Assembly: GCA_947359465.1 (NCBI GenBank)
Contig: OX375877.1
Location: 56,436,944-56,500,943, forward strand
Reading direction: 5' to 3'
DNA: 64,000 bases
Origin: Metellina segmentata
Lineage: Eukaryota; Arthropoda; Arachnida; Araneae; Tetragnathidae
Shown: positions 12,301-21,935 of the stretch, piece after piece
How the letters are laid out: each line of letters starts with the position of its first letter
How positions within the stretch are numbered: the first letter of the stretch is position 1
Notes under the pieces: generated by a model
Database searches by the model: none
What the model saw: only the letters and a program-made list of their open reading frames with translations
What the model was told of the DNA's origin: nothing
Made by a program: the position numbers and the translations under genes

Positions 12301-14827
12301 CTTAGACAATTAATCCAAATTTCCAACACTGACTGCTAATGTCTGTTGCACTGCGGTAGGTAGACGCTGTAACCAAAGATTTTTCAGCAGGTCTTCTTCG
12401 ATTTTTGGAGAAAGATCTTGCATCTTTCGAAGAAGTTGTGACGGTCGGTCATCTCCGAGCGGGAGCTCATGCAGTAACATCTTGATTTAATGCGTTTCAG
12501 AGTCCTGAAAAGGTTCAATCAGACGTTTTTTCAAAGGCTCATATTTTCTTTCCTCTGGAGGATTTAAGATGGTGTCACTGACGGTTGCAATCACATCCGT
12601 CTCAATGGTTGAAACTATGTGGGGAATTTAGTTGCGTCGATTGTAACTCCTGCGATGAGGAACTGACTTTCTATCTGGACAAATTGCAGTTTTGAATTCC
12701 GTCTCCGGAATGGCGGTGCTTTGAAGGCATCTTGTGAATTTGTGGGAATTACAGGTGCTGCATCTTCACCCGGTAACTGAGTTGGGTCATCAATTTCGCC
12801 GTTGGACATTTTGAGCTTTTGTAGACTGGGTGCATTTACAGGTACCCCAACTTCAAAGCAGGGACTTGACACAGGAAAGTAGGAAGTTGATTTACTATCA
12901 CATAATTACAACTCCAGAAATTAGCTTATTTGCATCAACAAGAATTTAACGCAATTCCACAGTCAGCACGTCCGAACTTTGCGTGGAAGAAAGTTAGAAT
13001 GAATCTAAAAATCCAAACGAACGTTCCAACTTTTGTTCTTAATTTTTGCATGTTTGTAGCTCACAAGCACTTTCGAAGCTCCTGTCGGAACATCAGAACA
13101 CAAAGAACAGTTGTCATTGATGGTTAATTTGGAGGTCTCCACAGTCAGCATATTGCAAGAATACTGTCAAGGGAAAGACATCAATATATTTGACATCACT
13201 GATATCAAAACGACCGTTCCTATGATCTAAATACAATGGGTTTTCAAATGAAAATGTACGAAACGTCGTAAGAACGTAACCGTTAACATACTTGCCTGTG
13301 CCGCTATGGAATAACGTAGCGAGACATCTAGGGATGCGATTGGAATCTCCTGAATGGATGGGAGCATGCGCGGGCGCCAGTATGCACAGAGGCTCCTATA
13401 AAGAGCGATCCAATTGACGAGGCAGTTCGTGTGAGGACAGGATGGCGTTCACATTGCAAAGTTCGACGATTGAGGAGCAGCGAGGCGTTATCCGATTTCT
13501 GACATCAAAGGTGTTAAACCGGCCGTTATTCATCGCCGGATGGTGACCGTATACGGGGAAGACTGTGTGTCTGACAAGTCAGTGAGAAAATGAAACCCGT
13601 TTTCGAGCAGGCTGTGAGAGTTTGGTAAATGATCCGAGAGCAAGCCAGGAAAACACAGTCATCACGGCTGATCTCATCGACAAGGTGGATGACCTAGTGA
13701 GAAGTGATCGGCGTGTCACATTGCGAATGTTAGCGGTGAAGGTGGATGTCAGCATTGAAACAGGAAGAACCATTGTTCACGACGGGTTATGTTATCTTAA
13801 GGTGTGTGCGCAGTGGGTTCCGAAGCAGATGACCGACCATCAAAAGAAACTACGTATGGGGCTGGCACTTAACATCTGTTTCGGTATCATGCAGACCTCG
13901 CTTTACTAGAGCGGATCGTCACAGGTCTTGAGAGCTGGTGCCATCACTACGAGCCAGAGACAAAGCGGGACAGCATGCAGTGGAAGAATGCGTCGTCACC
14001 TCCCCCTAAAAAGTTAAAAGCCGTGGCGTCAGCAGGGAAGGTGTTGCTCACCGTCATTTCGACGTCCAAGGTCCGCTACTTGTTGAATTCCTCGAGCTAA
14101 GAAGAGCCATTAACTCCTATGTGTACTGTCAGACACTCCGAAGTCTATGCAGGTCCATCAAGAATAAAAGACCAGGGCTGCTCACGGAGGGTGTGGTTCT
14201 GCTCCATGATAACGCGCGTCCACACGTCTCCAGGGTCACACACGCGGAACTGCACACGCTCAAGTGGGAGCAGCTTGACCATTCGCCCTACAGCTCGGAC
14301 ATGTCGCCCTACGATTTCCATGTGTTTTGTCCCCTGAAAAAACATCTGAAAGGGAAGCGCTTCAAATCGGACGACGAACTCAAGGACGCTATGAAGGACT
14401 GGGTATTCTCACGGCCACAGGAATTCTGGAAACAAGGAATCCTTCGGCTCGTTAATCAATGGGTTCGTTGTGCTCAGCCCTATGGTGTATACTTTTAATT
14501 AGGTCTTCATTTATACCCACAGTGTCGTTCGGACCTTTTCATTTGAACAACCCTTGTTGTTAGATTTACTAAATAGTTAGCATCCTCAGTTGTGAAAGTT
14601 AAGTTGCGCTTGTGGTTATTTCTACTCCCCCTCCCCATGGGCACTGTTTTATGTTCATGGATAAAACAATAAAAATTCATTTCCTCCGTAAAATTATTTC
14701 ACACTTAGTAAATAAACATTTAGTTTAAAACGTAAAAATGAACTTACAATCCATGGAAATTCAAATGGTTCAGCTTCAATTCCACCAACAATTCTTTCTT
14801 CATCAAGTTCGTTAGGGATACCACAAT
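3188..14827 (-). CDS. Gene B: catalytically inactive serine protease homolog (5' end not found)
   Basis: Five exons join in phase: 14748-14827, 9141-9232, 8532-8821, 4623-4756 and 3188-3361 (stop TAG at 3188-3190). The product has a cleavage site DEER-IVGG, a complete chymotrypsin-fold domain and no C-terminal extension. Catalytic positions read His57 to Ser (LTVASIF), Asp102 present (NNDLALLKL) and Ser195 to Asn (GDNGAPL). Both Cys42 and Cys58 are replaced, and there is no 136-201 pair. Asp189 is retained. Secreted arthropod homologs of this kind act as cofactors or adaptors in clotting and immune cascades; that role is inference here. The upstream exons, probably with signal peptide and N-terminal domains, were not located between 14.8 and 27 kb. 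An ancient pseudogene is the alternative, but all splice signals and the frame are intact. Confidence 0.8.
3939..4489. mobile_element. Non-autonomous hAT-type element (551 bp)
   Basis: It is bounded by perfect 8-bp duplications AATTAATA at 3931-3938 and 4490-4497. The ends read CAGGGCTCGATATA and, on the reverse strand, CAGGCCTCGAAATA. Subterminal GTGCAC and AGGTGCAC motifs are repeated at both ends. TIRs starting CAG plus an 8-bp target duplication are hAT hallmarks. No transposase is encoded. It sits in a gene B intron. Confidence 0.8.
4623..4756 (-). CDS. Gene B exon: Cys168-Cys182 loop and pocket entry
   Basis: 134 bp, acceptor atttgcag, donor gtacta. It encodes GGPVSDVLRKADMNVW, two loop cysteines (KESCVQ, NMICAY) and NRTDTCK, placing Asp at the 189 pocket position and Cys at 191. 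It ends in phase 0 directly before GDNGAPL. The hAT-type MITEs at 3939-4489 and 5080-5526 flank it in the two adjacent introns. Confidence 0.82.
5080..5526. mobile_element. Non-autonomous hAT-type element with ACATCGATGT palindromes
   Basis: Perfect 8-bp duplications GTAGAGAG lie at 5072-5079 and 5527-5534. The ends are TAGGGTTGCGACATCGA and, reverse-complemented, TAGGGATGCGACATCGA. The interior is dominated by copies of the palindrome AACATCGATGTT and its half sites. A second TIR-like pair sits inside, TAGTGATGCGACATCGG at 5207 and a matching GACATCGATGTCGCATCCCTA end at 5293, so an 87-bp element-like unit is nested in it. No ORF is credible. Confidence 0.82.
5808..7193 (+). mobile_element. 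Tc1-like transposon, copy 1
   Basis: TIRs of about 30 bp: CACTGCTGGCCACCGTAAAT at the left and the inverted form of CACTGCTGGACACCCAAATT at the right, flanked by TA at 5806-5807 and 7194-7195. It carries a broken transposase gene. A second copy with the same ends is at 47040-48360. It is inserted in a gene B intron. Confidence 0.88.
6038..7057 (+). pseudogene. Tc1-family transposase, frameshifted
   Basis: Starts MPRRKQRSSFDQVSEFDRG, with a paired-like helix-turn-helix (FREIGCRVGRNQTTVMR), a second DNA-binding helix (SARTIRRHLQQSGL) and the first catalytic Asp in FTDESRF. The frame is lost near 6580-6620, and the rest must be read in other frames, with QQDN (second Asp) near 6780 and LSPIEN (Glu) near 6885. 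About 30 bp present in copy 2 is missing near 6990. It cannot encode an active enzyme. Confidence 0.85.
7200..8500. other. Gene B intron, no recognised feature
   Basis: AT-rich intronic sequence. No family-like ORF, inverted repeat or microsatellite was noted. Confidence 0.5.
8532..8821 (-). CDS. Gene B exon: Asp102 region
   Basis: 290 bp, acceptor ttttcacag, donor gtaatt. It completes a Trp codon from the previous exon and encodes VFLGRHRIS, the Asp102 motif NNDLALLKL, RPICLPVSD (Cys122) and TAGWGRIST. It leaves in phase 1. The equivalent gene A exon (37943-38211) is 269 bp with the same phases. Confidence 0.85.
9141..9232 (-). CDS. Gene B exon: region that normally carries catalytic His57
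   Basis: 92 bp, acceptor after a T-rich tract (ttaactag), donor gtaagt. It reads ARIVYNQSFAGLGSLIS followed by PKYVLTVASIFKT. In active family members this is CGGSLIS...VLTAAHC. Here Cys42 aligns with Gly, His57 with Ser and Cys58 with Ile, so the base of the triad and its local disulfide are gone together. Length and phases are identical to gene A exon 39309-39400. Confidence 0.85.
9430..9600. repeat. Dispersed copy of the 786-1337 repeat with a GATGACGAGGTT tail
   Basis: It contains TTAATTAACGCCACACTAGA and GGGTTATTGGTGACTG followed by CCCCCTAGG, then GATGACGAGGTT and GAGCTGGCACACCACTCTCC. The same order is seen at 14939-15110, so the tail belongs to the repeat. Confidence 0.6.
10042..10297 (-). 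repeat. 3' LTR of the Ty3 element
   Basis: 256 bp, alignable end to end with 12888-13143 (shared blocks include ACAACTCCAGAAAT and GAACACAAAGAACAGTTG). On the minus strand the purine-rich GGCGGCGGAGTA just before it is a possible polypurine tract. Confidence 0.8.
10344..10571 (-). pseudogene. Ty3 integrase C-terminal fragment
   Basis: Frame from 10571 reads MVREDGVRQTLRSPYHGVY, then a KSFLISVDRLKPAF motif. This matches the chromodomain-less integrase tail (V.VDRLKPA) of arthropod Ty3 elements. The catalytic core that should precede it is absent. Confidence 0.75.
10700..11800 (-). pseudogene. Ty3 reverse transcriptase fragment
   Basis: Around 11125-10985 the minus strand reads TPFGLFEFPFISFGLCNAAQ and then PYIDDV, the RT palm motif with its two Asp residues. 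A stop interrupts between them, and further stops and shifts occur on both sides. Confidence 0.78.
11844..12872 (-). pseudogene. Ty3 gag and aspartic protease fragments
   Basis: Frame 12872-12615 ends in a gag-type block (SKLQFVQIESQFLIAGVTID). Frame 12232-11999 has an ICFYHQRFG zinc-knuckle remnant. Frame 12149-11844 has the protease active-site motif FLIDNGAEVSVLP, where Asn replaces the Thr of the usual DTG. The pieces are in different frames. Confidence 0.75.
12888..13143 (-). repeat. 5' LTR of the Ty3 element
   Basis: 256-bp partner of 10042-10297. The two copies differ at a moderate number of positions, so the insertion is not recent. Confidence 0.8.
13234..14556 (+). mobile_element. 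Mariner-family transposon
   Basis: Left end CAATGGGTTTTCAAATGAAA and right end, reverse-complemented, CAAGGGTTGTTCAAATGAAA form the TIRs. TA precedes the left end (13232-13233), but the right-hand TA is no longer visible. Length and content are normal for mariner. It starts about 90 bp beyond the Ty3 LTR. Confidence 0.8.
13442..14498 (+). pseudogene. Mariner transposase, inactivated
   Basis: From ATG 13442 the frame reads as a mariner N-terminal helix-turn-helix (EEQRGVIRFLTSK) and breaks within 30 codons. Further blocks include RRVTLRMLAVKV, HHYEPETKR, SSPPPKK, HDNARPHVSRVT (second catalytic Asp) and SSDMSPYDFHVF (third). The first catalytic Asp motif TGDE reads TGLE, so the enzyme would be dead even without the frameshifts. 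Confidence 0.82.
14748..14827 (-). CDS. Gene B exon: activation site and mature N-terminus
   Basis: 80 bp. The acceptor is ...tgaacag and the donor gtaagt. It encodes CGIPNELDEER then IVGGIEAEPFEFPWI. Arg-Ile is the expected zymogen cleavage point, and the Cys before it is the one that normally tethers the prodomain to Cys122. It enters with two bases of a split codon and exits in phase 0, matching the 83-bp exon at 40286-40368 of gene A. Confidence 0.85.
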
Positions 14828-14938
14828 CTGTTCATAATGAAGTAAATTATGTCTTTTCTGAGAAATAACATTTTTTTTTCATGGAAAGAGAATGAAAGAT
14901 TTGAAAACACCAAAAAGATTTGATAAAAGAGAGGGAAT

Positions 14939-15110
14939 TAACTTCGCATAGCAGCAACAAAACAGGCTATTGACAACGAGCTGGAATTGATCCAACAGGG
15001 AAAGATTCAAGTACAACACCTCGTAACTTTTAACCACGGTCAGATGACGAGGTTAACACATGAGCTGGCACCTCACTCTCCAAAATTCCACACCATGCCA
15101 ATTTAAGGAC
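14939..15110. repeat. Dispersed copy of the 786-1337 repeat family
   Basis: It holds AACAGGCTATTGACAAC, GGGAAAGATTCAAG, GATGACGAGGTTAACACA and GAGCTGGCACCTCACTCTCC, in the same order as at 9430-9600. Confidence 0.6.
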
Positions 15111-15626
15111 ATTTAAGTTTGATTTCGTGTGCTCCAGCTCAAACGCTCACGGCGGTCTTTGGTTGTATCGAATTCCGAAATCACAACTTTCTGTTTGCTT
15201 ATCCGCTGCTCTTCCAACCAGTCTATATATGTTAAACACAAAAGTGATAAAAGAAATTAACGGAAATTGTTATCTCCAAAATTCACTAATACATATGTGA
15301 ATTCAAAAGTAAACTTTCATCATCTGAAAATCAAAAGTAATTAGTGAGAGATTCAAAATTTAAGCATTTCCAAATTTTTAGTTCTTTCTATCATGAATAT
15401 TGTTGCAATTATAGTTTTATTTGAACAAAAGAGAGTTTCAATTAAGTTAGTTCTCTCCAGTCTCAATTATTCATATTCGCATTGAAAGAAAATATATCAG
15501 TATGGAGAGAAAGAAAGATTCATAAAAATACCCATAGTATAAAAACGAGTTATACCCCGAATCAGTTTACCATCCATATCGTCATACATAGAGGAGACAT
15601 GCATTCATTCATGACGGATAAACATC

Positions 15627-15933
15627 CGCGCCTTACTGCGACGTTCAACCAGGAACCTTTGAATCCAGAAGCAACATTCATAATACATCTGTGTATAACC
15701 TTTCAGTTCCTTCCATTTCAGTTCACAACGCCATACATCCGATGCATATTTGCCAGCTCCGAATTCGTATAACCATTCCGACAAAAGTTTTAATTATTTC
15801 TATTTTTCAATGCAGTTTTTGTCTAACAAGACCTTAAAGGACCTGTTGATGGATCCCTCATAAAATGTATTCCTATTCCTCTCTGACATTGGTTTTATAA
15901 ACTATTTAGATTTTAAATCTGACCATATTTGAG

Positions 15934-15986
<53 letters not shown>

Positions 15987-16508
15987 TCTTATGAAGTCTT
16001 TTAAGAAAGACACTAAGAAGTGCCATAAAACACCAACCAACCAAAAGAGCTAATCAGCGCCTTACCTCGAAGTTGAACCAGGAAGCTTTGAATCCAGAAG
16101 TAACATGCCTGTGAACATAACCTTTCAGTTTACGGCCCTTTCAGTTCTCATTGCCTTACATCAGATGCATATGCGCCAGTTCCGAATTCGTATAGCCAAA
16201 CATGCCGTTGAAAATCTGAGTGAGGGGTGACGCCTTACGTCACAGAAACTATGTTGTAATCTTATCTAAAAAGCCACTCTACCATCTTAACCTTGAAATT
16301 CCGGACAAATTTATTCAAAAAAAAATTCCTTTCTGCCGCTTTACCACTCTTTACATTTTGGTTACAACTCTCACAGCTTCTATTATTGGCTATCATTCCT
16401 TTGAACTTCTGTTATGCTGTTATGTGTTTCTCTTTTTTGTTGAAATAAACCTATACATTTTCTTCGTACAAAAGTTTTAACTATTTCTATTTTTTAATAC
16501 AATTTCAG
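15627..16508. repeat. Imperfect direct duplication, second copy interrupted
   Basis: 15627-15835 and 16057-16508 share GAATCCAGAAG, ATAACCTTTCAGTT, TCCGAATTCGTAT and ACAAAAGTTTTAA-TATTTCTATTTTT. In the second copy about 255 bp separates the last two blocks. No coding content was recognised. Confidence 0.55.
15936..15984. repeat. (TA)n microsatellite
   Basis: Uninterrupted TA dinucleotides between the two copies of the direct duplication. Confidence 0.95.
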
Positions 16509-17109
16509 GTTAATTAAAAGAGCTAGTACTTCACATTTAATAAATTTCGTCCCAAATAGAAGCCATTTTTTCAGGTGTGTATATACAAAATTCGAAACTA
16601 GGCAAGTTTTACATTTTCGTTTACTTTCTTGCATGTTAAGGGGGAAAATATATTTTACAAACAGATGATTTTACAGAACAAATGAACCCTCTTATTTTGT
16701 TTTGTACCTTTGCAGAAGTATTAACTATATTAAGTACTTTAATTTCTCAATTGACAAAAATGAGGACAGATAAAAGTTTTGGTTTCTAAATAGAAGCTAT
16801 TCTTATAATAGCATAGATATTTTAAAACTTTGATCATCTCTTACTGCAAAAATTACCATAGCTTAATAAAGAATGGTCAGATTTAAATTTTTATAATGTA
16901 TAATTCAAAGCAAGTTCACGTTAAATGTAAAAATAGCAATACAACATTAAATTACAGTCCTATGTAAATTTTAATTTTTATGTTCATATAGAGTCTGGAA
17001 GAGTATGTTAAATACCATTGTAGAAAATTTTTTTATGTTTTTTATTTAAAGGTCTACGTAGACTTAAATAACGTCTTTCCCAGATGTTATTGCCATGACA
17101 ACAACTGTA

Positions 17110-18262
17110 ATTAACATCCATGTAAACTACCACACGGGAGGGTGCTTTCAGAAATTTCTTTTTCCGTGTCCAGTAAAGGAATTTAATTCCAAATAGGAAT
17201 CTTTAACTCCTTCAGCAATAAGGTTAAGTGCATGCGCAACGCATGTGACGCGGACTAGGTTTTTATAAAACGTTAAAAAAAAATTTCCAGCCATAATCAT
17301 ATACGAAGCCGCATCTGTCAAATGTAACAAAACTCTATTTACTATTCCGCTATCATTGGGAAAGATTTTAAGGCTTAGCATTAACAAAACGGCACATTGT
17401 GTCGTGATTAGTTTTATCGAGGATTTTAGAAATCAAAAGAAATGGGTGGTCAGCTTCGTGAGAACACAATTTTCCTATTAAAAGATTAACCACATAATTA
17501 CCCCTAACATCAGTGGTTTCATTGACGACAAGGTAATTCTCGCCTATGTGTTCCCCAAGTTTTTGTAATGTTTTTTGATAGCAAAGATGAAATTGATTCT
17601 TCCGTAGAGTGGTTCGCATCGAGGATATTTCGGTTCGTATATTTCGAAAGAAATTTATTGAGGACGGAATTCTTCAGTTTAAAGAAAGTAATGTCGGCCG
17701 AAATTAACGCCATATTCTCAAAAAATGTTTTCTTGCTTTGAGGGTGATTGAGATTGATAAGCAAAACTGGTCGCTTAGAAAGTCTTTGTTCGGCGGAAGA
17801 ATGTGCTCCTACAAAGAAAAATTGAAATCAATGCCCGAATTTAATCAAGCCTAAATTTGAATGTAAATTTTAAAGGTATGTGCACTTGGGCCTCCCGTAA
17901 CACTGGAGTTACACCTCTGAGAAACACCATGTAAAGAAAAACCGTGTTATATAATTTATATGATAATATGACGGAGCTTTTCTCTTGCTTTCATTTAATT
18001 TTTGGACATAATAGGTGACACGTATTGCTCGAGGGTCAAGTTTATTAGCACCTGCATATTTGTAAGTACATGTGTGATTGAAATTCTCAATGCACTTCTA
18101 TAAAGACAATGAAAATAAATAACTTACCAGTTTTAATATGTTGTTCTAGTTGAGATTTCCTCTCACATGTTATAGTTTTGCCACAAGGTTGGCAATATAC
18201 TATCTGACCGTCGTACGTAAACATTTCTTTGTTATATTTTTTATTTAAATCCTTCAGCCACT
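17110..18262 (-). pseudogene. hAT-derived, CGGBP1-like gene with an intron, frameshifted
   Basis: The first coding block, about 18262-18128, gives a C2H2-type finger (YCQPCGKTITCERKSQLEQH). It ends at a donor GTAAGT and a 319-bp intron follows. The second block starts at 17808 after TTTCTTTGTAG, and the junction restores the second finger His (HIKTGAH). The second block continues through the hAT-type domain: LLINLNHPQ, then NYLVVNETTDVRG (frame 2), then HLTDAASYMIMAG and CVAHALNLIAEGV (frame 3). Two frameshifts and a stop kill it. The architecture matches the CGG-repeat-binding-protein-like hAT derivatives common in arthropod genomes. The conserved splice sites suggest that it descended from an intron-containing copy. 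Confidence 0.7.
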
Positions 18263-18299
18263 CTTTGACTTTGAACGAAAATATTATGAAATTTTAGGC

Positions 18300-19270
18300 A
18301 TATTTCTGAACAGCTGACAAATCGTAACTGAATTAAATTAAAAATGAATGGATTGCTGTTTTGTGATTTTACATCCTTTTCTTTTTATAATCATAGAAGA
18401 ACTTCCTGTCTTTGGGGCCTATTCAGTTTTCGAGCATGAATGTTATCCCCATGTGTTAATTTTCTTCATTTTTTAAAAATTATTCCTCCGAAAGTAATTT
18501 AGTTGTTTTCGCACACTGAGGCGCCCTTAGAACAGATAGATTAATTGTATAGTTTATATGCTTGTTTAGTCTATGTGCCCGTGATTATACATCTTTATGA
18601 GAATCCAATGATTGATCGGGTTGTTATGCAATGTGCTTTTCTTTTCATTTTCCTATTCCCTGTGTTACGTAATTATAATTGCTCAGCCGGCGATGTGATC
18701 ATTTGGTTTATTCATATAATTCATTTTGGTGTGTGTGTGGAACTATTTTCAAATTCTATTCTGCTAAAAATAAATGCAGTGTCTCGTCCTGAGATGCTCT
18801 ATATTTCATTTAAAAAAAAGTGCTATAACATTTGAGTTATTTATTTTTTGGGTGAAATATGCAATACATAGAATAACCCTTCATTTATGCAATTTTATGC
18901 AGTGACCCCTCAAATATGCAAAAATGTGCAATATAGAACTTCACCTATAGTATCCTTGATACATGATTCGGATACAAAATTGATCTCCTGACTCGTATGT
19001 GTTAAACCAAATATGCAATTGCATAGGAATCCGGTTCTAGTTATAACAAATCAAATCAGTAAAGCTTTGGTTTCCTCAGAAAGTGGAGCCGTTATCTAAC
19101 AGCCGTGATACGTCATGATGCCGCGGGCATAACTAGACGGCCGTCTAAACAAAAATCCAGACGTGTCAACTTAGACGGACAGAATACTTTGGAGAATGGG
19201 CAACACAGACGGCTGTCGTGGTTTATTTTATTCGAGAAACAAAACAAAGTGGTTTTTTATTCTCTAGTTT
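18300..19270. other. No recognised feature
   Basis: AT-rich sequence. The plus-strand ORF at 18545-18835 has no recognisable motif. Around 18850-19030 there are several TATGCAATTTATGCA-like motifs that may be a degraded repeat. Confidence 0.4.
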
Positions 19271-19279
19271 AAAGTTTCT

Positions 19280-19523
19280 AACTTCGGGATCGTTGAAGGT
19301 TGAAAATTTCAACAGATTTCAAATCAGCGTAAATTTCTACGCCAGATCGATATCAAAAACAGTTTTATTATTCAATCATTTACAATTTGGTATTTAATTA
19401 TTTATTAAATAATTAATTATTTATTTAAAGAAAATCACATTTAAGGTATCGATCTGGTGTCAAATTTTCCGCAGATTTCAAATCCGTTGAAATTTTTATT
19501 CTGTGTTTAACGATCCCGATTTT
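19280..19523. repeat. Foldback (inverted-repeat) element
   Basis: The left arm 19280-19354 (TTCGGGATCGTTGAAGG, AAATTTCAACAGATTTCAAA, CCAGATCGATATC) is the imperfect inverse of the right arm 19445-19523, with a ~90 bp very AT-rich loop. Single arms of the same sequence (TTTCAACGGATTTGAAAT) occur at 28300-28360 and near 185-240, so this is a family. Confidence 0.75.
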
Positions 19524-19956
19524 AGAAAAACGAATTAATCAATGGCAGTCAAAAATTTTTATTTATTTTTCTCCTCTTCGCTTGAATCGTTTGGAGCAGT
19601 AAATGAAATCTGGCCGCTATAAGAGATAAAACGTTCTCCAACTGTTTGAGATCGCTATGACGACTGTCATGGAAATGACGGCTCGGATAATTTTCGTTAC
19701 GCTCACAAACAACGCTCTCTAGGAAACCAACACCATGTATTAGTATAAATAACGTTTTAGTGACGTCACCCACCGATACATCACGGCCGCTAGATCACGG
19801 CTACACTTTCTTAGGAAACCGAAGCTTAAGTTTATGTTTATCTAGTAAAATGAGAGGATGCTTTTCCCTGAAAGTTAAGGTGGAACTGTCTAACCGACCA
19901 CCAACACGTAACAAATTGTCTTAATCAAGAAAAGGAAAGAAAATTTAATTTCACTA

Positions 19957-21063
19957 CAGTCAGTATCGGTTATATGGTCAGCTCAGGGGGCAAGAAGAAT
20001 CAGACCATGTAAGCGGGTTGAACATATATGCGGAACAATGCTACACTTTTAAATTATGGCAGGATTATATAGACCTATCAGAATATAGTGCTCAAAAACA
20101 AATAATTTGACTTTTAAGAACAATTTTAAAATTAATTCTCGAAGTAAAAACCACAGTTACAAATATGCAATATTTCATAGTGAAATTTATTGGCTTACCT
20201 TATTAATCTAAGTACATTACGCAAACGTACGTGCATCCATATTCAATGCACTTATCTCTACTATTATAAAAAAGAAGTGTTTCTTTTTCTGCTTTTCGTT
20301 ATCACAGTCCTGACGAATCTACGGCATTACAATAATGGGATTTGGCACACAAGTAGTTCGAATTTTTTGCAATATTTGGGTCGTGGCGAATTTTAAAATT
20401 CAATCTGGAACATTTTTAAATGAGTATAATGGAATTTAATTATTATTGTTTTCTTTGGAATGGCAACAGTATAAAAGATTGCAGATTCTAAATTTATTAT
20501 TATAATTTTGATTTTAATTTTCGCAGAGGAACAATTTGTCAACGGACTAAAAAAATAAAAATTTTTTTTACATAAATGAACGTTCTTATTCAGCACGTAT
20601 GATCCAAATGAAACAAAATTTTCCTATCTTTTCGTCTCAATTTCAACGTACTTTTCAAACAGGGAGTGATAATTTCAACCAATCAACAAACAGATGTCCA
20701 TTTGTGCTTGGGGGAAAGCGAATTGAGGGAGGGGTAATGCCGACGATGATTCAACGCAAAAGAGAAATGGGGGAAGGGGTGGAAAGTGAGGGCGCAAATT
20801 AAGTTCCAATCCTTCTTTTTTCTAGATGTCATATTCTGTGTTGCTCCCCGCCTCAAAAATGTTACCCCCCCCCCAATAACTATTTAAAAAAAATACTTTA
20901 ATTTCATAGAAAAGATTAAAAAAAAAACCGACCATATTACCGATAACCAGGAAAATAAAATGGCTATATAAGAGGCGCGGTTTAACACATGTCCCTATTA
21001 AGTGAGACGGGACTTTAGAAAACTGACCATATAAGCGGATGACCATATAGCAATCACTGACTG
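19957..21063. mobile_element. Pogo/Tigger-like non-autonomous element
   Basis: The left end after TA is CAGTCAGT followed by TATATGGTCA. The right end, reverse-complemented, is CAGTCAGT with TATATGGTCA and a second copy of that box. No transposase was found. An internal segment at 20335-20560 is repeated at 28010-28230, so other repeats lie inside it. Confidence 0.6.
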
Positions 21064-21338
21064 CATTACCTTTTAAAGACAAACTGTGTGAACAAACTGA
21101 GTCAAATACGTGAGACTGTTGGAAACAAACACTTTCAATAGATGTGGTTAAGCATTGATCCACGATAGCACAATCATGGAATCACTGAAGAGGAAGACCT
21201 TGTCAATTTCCAAGCTGAGGGAATTCATAATTTAGAGCAAAAGCTTAAAAAGAAGTTCGGCAGCACAAAGTTCTAGCCGGGGAATTGTTAGCACTTTTTT
21301 TGGTGCAACTTTCGATTTGCTGCACAAAAGAGAAACTT

Positions 21339-21935
21339 TCACCTCGTTTCATTGAGCCACGCATCGAAGATACACACAAGCACTATACGCGTCCTTTGAG
21401 CTGTCACAGAATTCCATTTGTCTAGGAGATTCTGTAAAGACGTAAAAGTAGATTTTAGTATCTTATAGTTCTGGTAAGGCATTTTGAACCTTTCCCAGCT
21501 CGGTTTTTCAGCAGTCTGGAGTTCATCATCCCATCCAAGTTTCAAAAGCCATAAGCGTTGAAGAAATAGTTTTGCTTCAATTATGACAGGTCCAATCAAT
21601 CCAAGCGGATTGAAAAGTCTTGCTAAGTCAGCTAAAACTGAGCGGTTAGTTGGAGTTTGATTATAAGAAGTTGACACGGTAAAACTGAAGTAATCCTCTT
21701 TAGGGTTCCAATGCAATCTAAGAGTTTTTACACTGTTCTTGTCCGAGTCTTCGAAATGGTACTCCTGGTCATTGAATGGAACTTGCTGCAAGAGTGTTTT
21801 GCTGTTAGAGCACCACTTGTGAAGTTTCATGCCAACTGTTTCCAACATGTCCATCAATTGCTTTTGGAATTCCACGGCTGTAGAAACGTCTATAGCACCA
21901 GTTAAAATGTCATCACCATAGACTGAGTGGTAACA
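21339..21935 (-). pseudogene. BEL/Pao reverse transcriptase, C-terminal half
   Basis: It carries VYGDDILTGA (the YxDD palm motif), GMKLHKWCSN, VKTLRLHWNPKEDYFSF and SVLADLARLFNPLGLIGPV, all diagnostic Pao-clade RT blocks. The reading frame is open for about 200 codons. Confidence 0.85.

Larger units (their letters stand above)
10042..13143 (-). mobile_element. Ty3-type LTR retrotransposon, internally deleted
   Basis: Two direct LTRs of equal length (256 bp) lie at 10042-10297 and 12888-13143. On the minus strand both begin TGTGGAGACC and end in CA. The interior, read on the minus strand, has gag, protease and part of reverse transcriptase, then jumps to the integrase C-terminus, so RNase H and the integrase core are missing. 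Stops and frameshifts are frequent. No matching target duplication was recognised. It lies in the intron between gene B exons 9141-9232 and 14748-14827. Confidence 0.85.
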
